The notes under the pieces: model-generated
What the model saw: only the letters and a program-made list of their open reading frames with translations
Databases searched by the model: none
What the model was told of the DNA's origin: nothing
Source: Nitrosomonas sp.
GTDB lineage: Bacteria > Pseudomonadota > Gammaproteobacteria > Burkholderiales > Nitrosomonadaceae
Length of the DNA stretch: 12,924 nucleotides
NCBI GenBank assembly: GCA_016703745.1
Contig: JADJBK010000001.1
Coordinates: 1 to 12,924 of the forward strand
Reading direction: 5' to 3'
Part shown: positions 12,112 to 12,924 of the stretch, one piece after another
Layout: each line of letters begins with the position of its first letter
Numbering within the stretch: position 1 is the first letter of the stretch
Made by a program: the position numbers and the translations under genes

Positions 12112-12914
12112 AAAACAACCACATAGACGTTGAGCAGCGTTCTGACGCGTGGTTCCTTGCCCGCAAGGGCAGGGTTACCGCATCAATTGCAGGCGCATTA
12201 CTTGGCATTGATCCCCTTGTGTCTACAAGTCAGGCCATAAAAAGGATACTTTCTATTGGCTCCCAAATGTCTGATAACCAGGCAATGTGTAACGGGCGCA
12301 TCTTCGAGGATTTCGCCAGAGAAGATTTTGAGATAGAAACAGGTATGCAAGTAGAGCAGTGCGGATTTTTTACGCACGGGGATTGGCTTGGAGGATCCCC
12401 GGACGGGCTTGTTAGCGACGGATCCATAATTGAGATAAAGATACCATATTCAGACAAGGATTTTGTATCCATATATGCTAAGCCGCACTACTACGCCCAG
12501 GTACAGATATGCATGCACCTGACCGGAAAGCACAAAGCATATTTTTATCAATGGTCTAGCACCAAAAAATCCATGTTGGAGATAGTGCAGTATGACCCGA
12601 TCTGGATACAGGTAAACCTGCCAATATTACAGGAGATACACAAAATGATACATACCCCGCCAGATCATCTAAACAAAATGGTGATTAAATACAAGACAAT
12701 AACAGACTCTATAAAAGAGTTTGAGATCGCCAAGAAAGAATTACTCGATCAGATAGTCTTGGCTTGTGACAACAAAGAAACAATCGTCGGTGAGCACCAG
12801 GTTAAGGTTACCACGAGAAAAGGCACGGTTGATTACAAGCGCCTGTGTAGTGATGCAGGACTTAACCCTGAAGATTACCGCGGCAGCGATATATCGTATT
12901 GGTCTATAAAGTAA
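12108..12914 (+). CDS. YqaJ/lambda-exonuclease-like recombination nuclease
   Basis: This 268-residue protein has the motifs of the YqaJ-type PD-(D/E)XK nucleases: RSDAWFLARKGRVTAS (11-26), NGRIFEDFAREDFE (62-75) with Glu67, WLGGSPDGLV (93-102) with Asp99, IIEIKIP (107-113) with Glu109 and Lys111, and YYAQVQICMHLTG (128-140) with Gln131. These residues hold the metal ions. Such enzymes resect dsDNA 5' to 3' and leave 3' overhangs for an annealing protein such as the Sak4-like ATPase upstream. The C-terminal part (200-268) is helical and ends DYRGSDISYWSIK. The ATG overlaps the SSB-like stop by ATGA; an in-frame extension to 12036 is rejected. Confidence 0.88.
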   Translation: MKNNHIDVEQRSDAWFLARKGRVTASIAGALLGIDPLVSTSQAIKRILSIGSQMSDNQAMCNGRIFEDFAREDFEIETGMQVEQCGFFTHGDWLGGSPDGLVSDGSIIEIKIPYSDKDFVSIYAKPHYYAQVQICMHLTGKHKAYFYQWSSTKKSMLEIVQYDPIWIQVNLPILQEIHKMIHTPPDHLNKMVIKYKTITDSIKEFEIAKKELLDQIVLACDNKETIVGEHQVKVTTRKGTVDYKRLCSDAGLNPEDYRGSDISYWSIK

Positions 12915-12916
12915 CA

Positions 12917-12924
12917 ATGGAAGA
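12917..12924 (+). CDS. Possible start of next rightward gene (truncated by window)
   Basis: An ATG lies 2 bases after the nuclease stop and the window ends 8 bases later. Close spacing fits the operon, but nothing can be said about the product. Confidence 0.3.

Overview
The window is a segment of a dsDNA bacteriophage or prophage genome of intermediate GC content. This follows from the gene set: an endolysin with a small membrane protein, a gpZ-like tail-completion protein, a Toprim primase with a DUF3987 helicase-like ATPase, a Sak4/SSB/YqaJ recombination module, a C5-cytosine methyltransferase and an HNH/AP2 protein. Genes are tightly packed, often with ATGA stop/start overlaps. The host is not identified by name. 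The strong TTGACA promoters, AGGAG ribosome binding sites, and a lysis-cassette protein with a PEP-CTERM-like tail point to a Gram-negative host, perhaps one with an exosortase system.

Layout. From about 10.6 kb leftward to position 1 every gene is on the minus strand; from 10.86 kb to the right edge every gene is on the plus strand. The two arms diverge from a 10.78-10.82 kb control region in which two sigma70-type promoters overlap face to face inside an imperfect dyad. Rightward: Sak4-like ATPase, SSB-like protein, YqaJ/lambda-exonuclease-like nuclease. Leftward: a 51-aa protein, a Toprim primase, and a DUF3987 ATPase broken by a frameshift at a nine-base homopolymer. Next comes a 0.7 kb gene-poor stretch (7.70-8.40 kb) with hairpins, inverted repeats, long AT dinucleotide tracts and three GGTGGAA-type repeats, a good candidate for a replication origin or control region. 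Further left are a 74-aa protein, the gpZ-like protein, the cytosine methyltransferase and a DUF5664 nucleotide pyrophosphohydrolase-like protein.

From 5.6 kb to 2.7 kb lies an accessory region built from duplicated parts. It holds two paralogous proteins with a conserved N-terminal domain and about 15 YGxS hexapeptide repeats each; two copies of one consensus promoter module; a secreted TIM-barrel-like protein; a short sliding-clamp-like protein; and two copies of a minigene encoding MSLWNLAVAHLI, one before the clamp gene and one before the HNH/AP2 gene.

The left end is an overlapping cassette: degenerate HNH/AP2 protein, a two-membrane-segment protein with a PEP-CTERM-like tail, a 52-aa holin-like protein, and a lytic-transglycosylase endolysin. 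After a 245-base gap, a zinc-ribbon protein runs off the left edge. The recombination and replication genes copy and repair phage DNA, the methyltransferase may protect it, and the left cassette probably releases progeny. The accessory region probably contains morons expressed from their own promoters.
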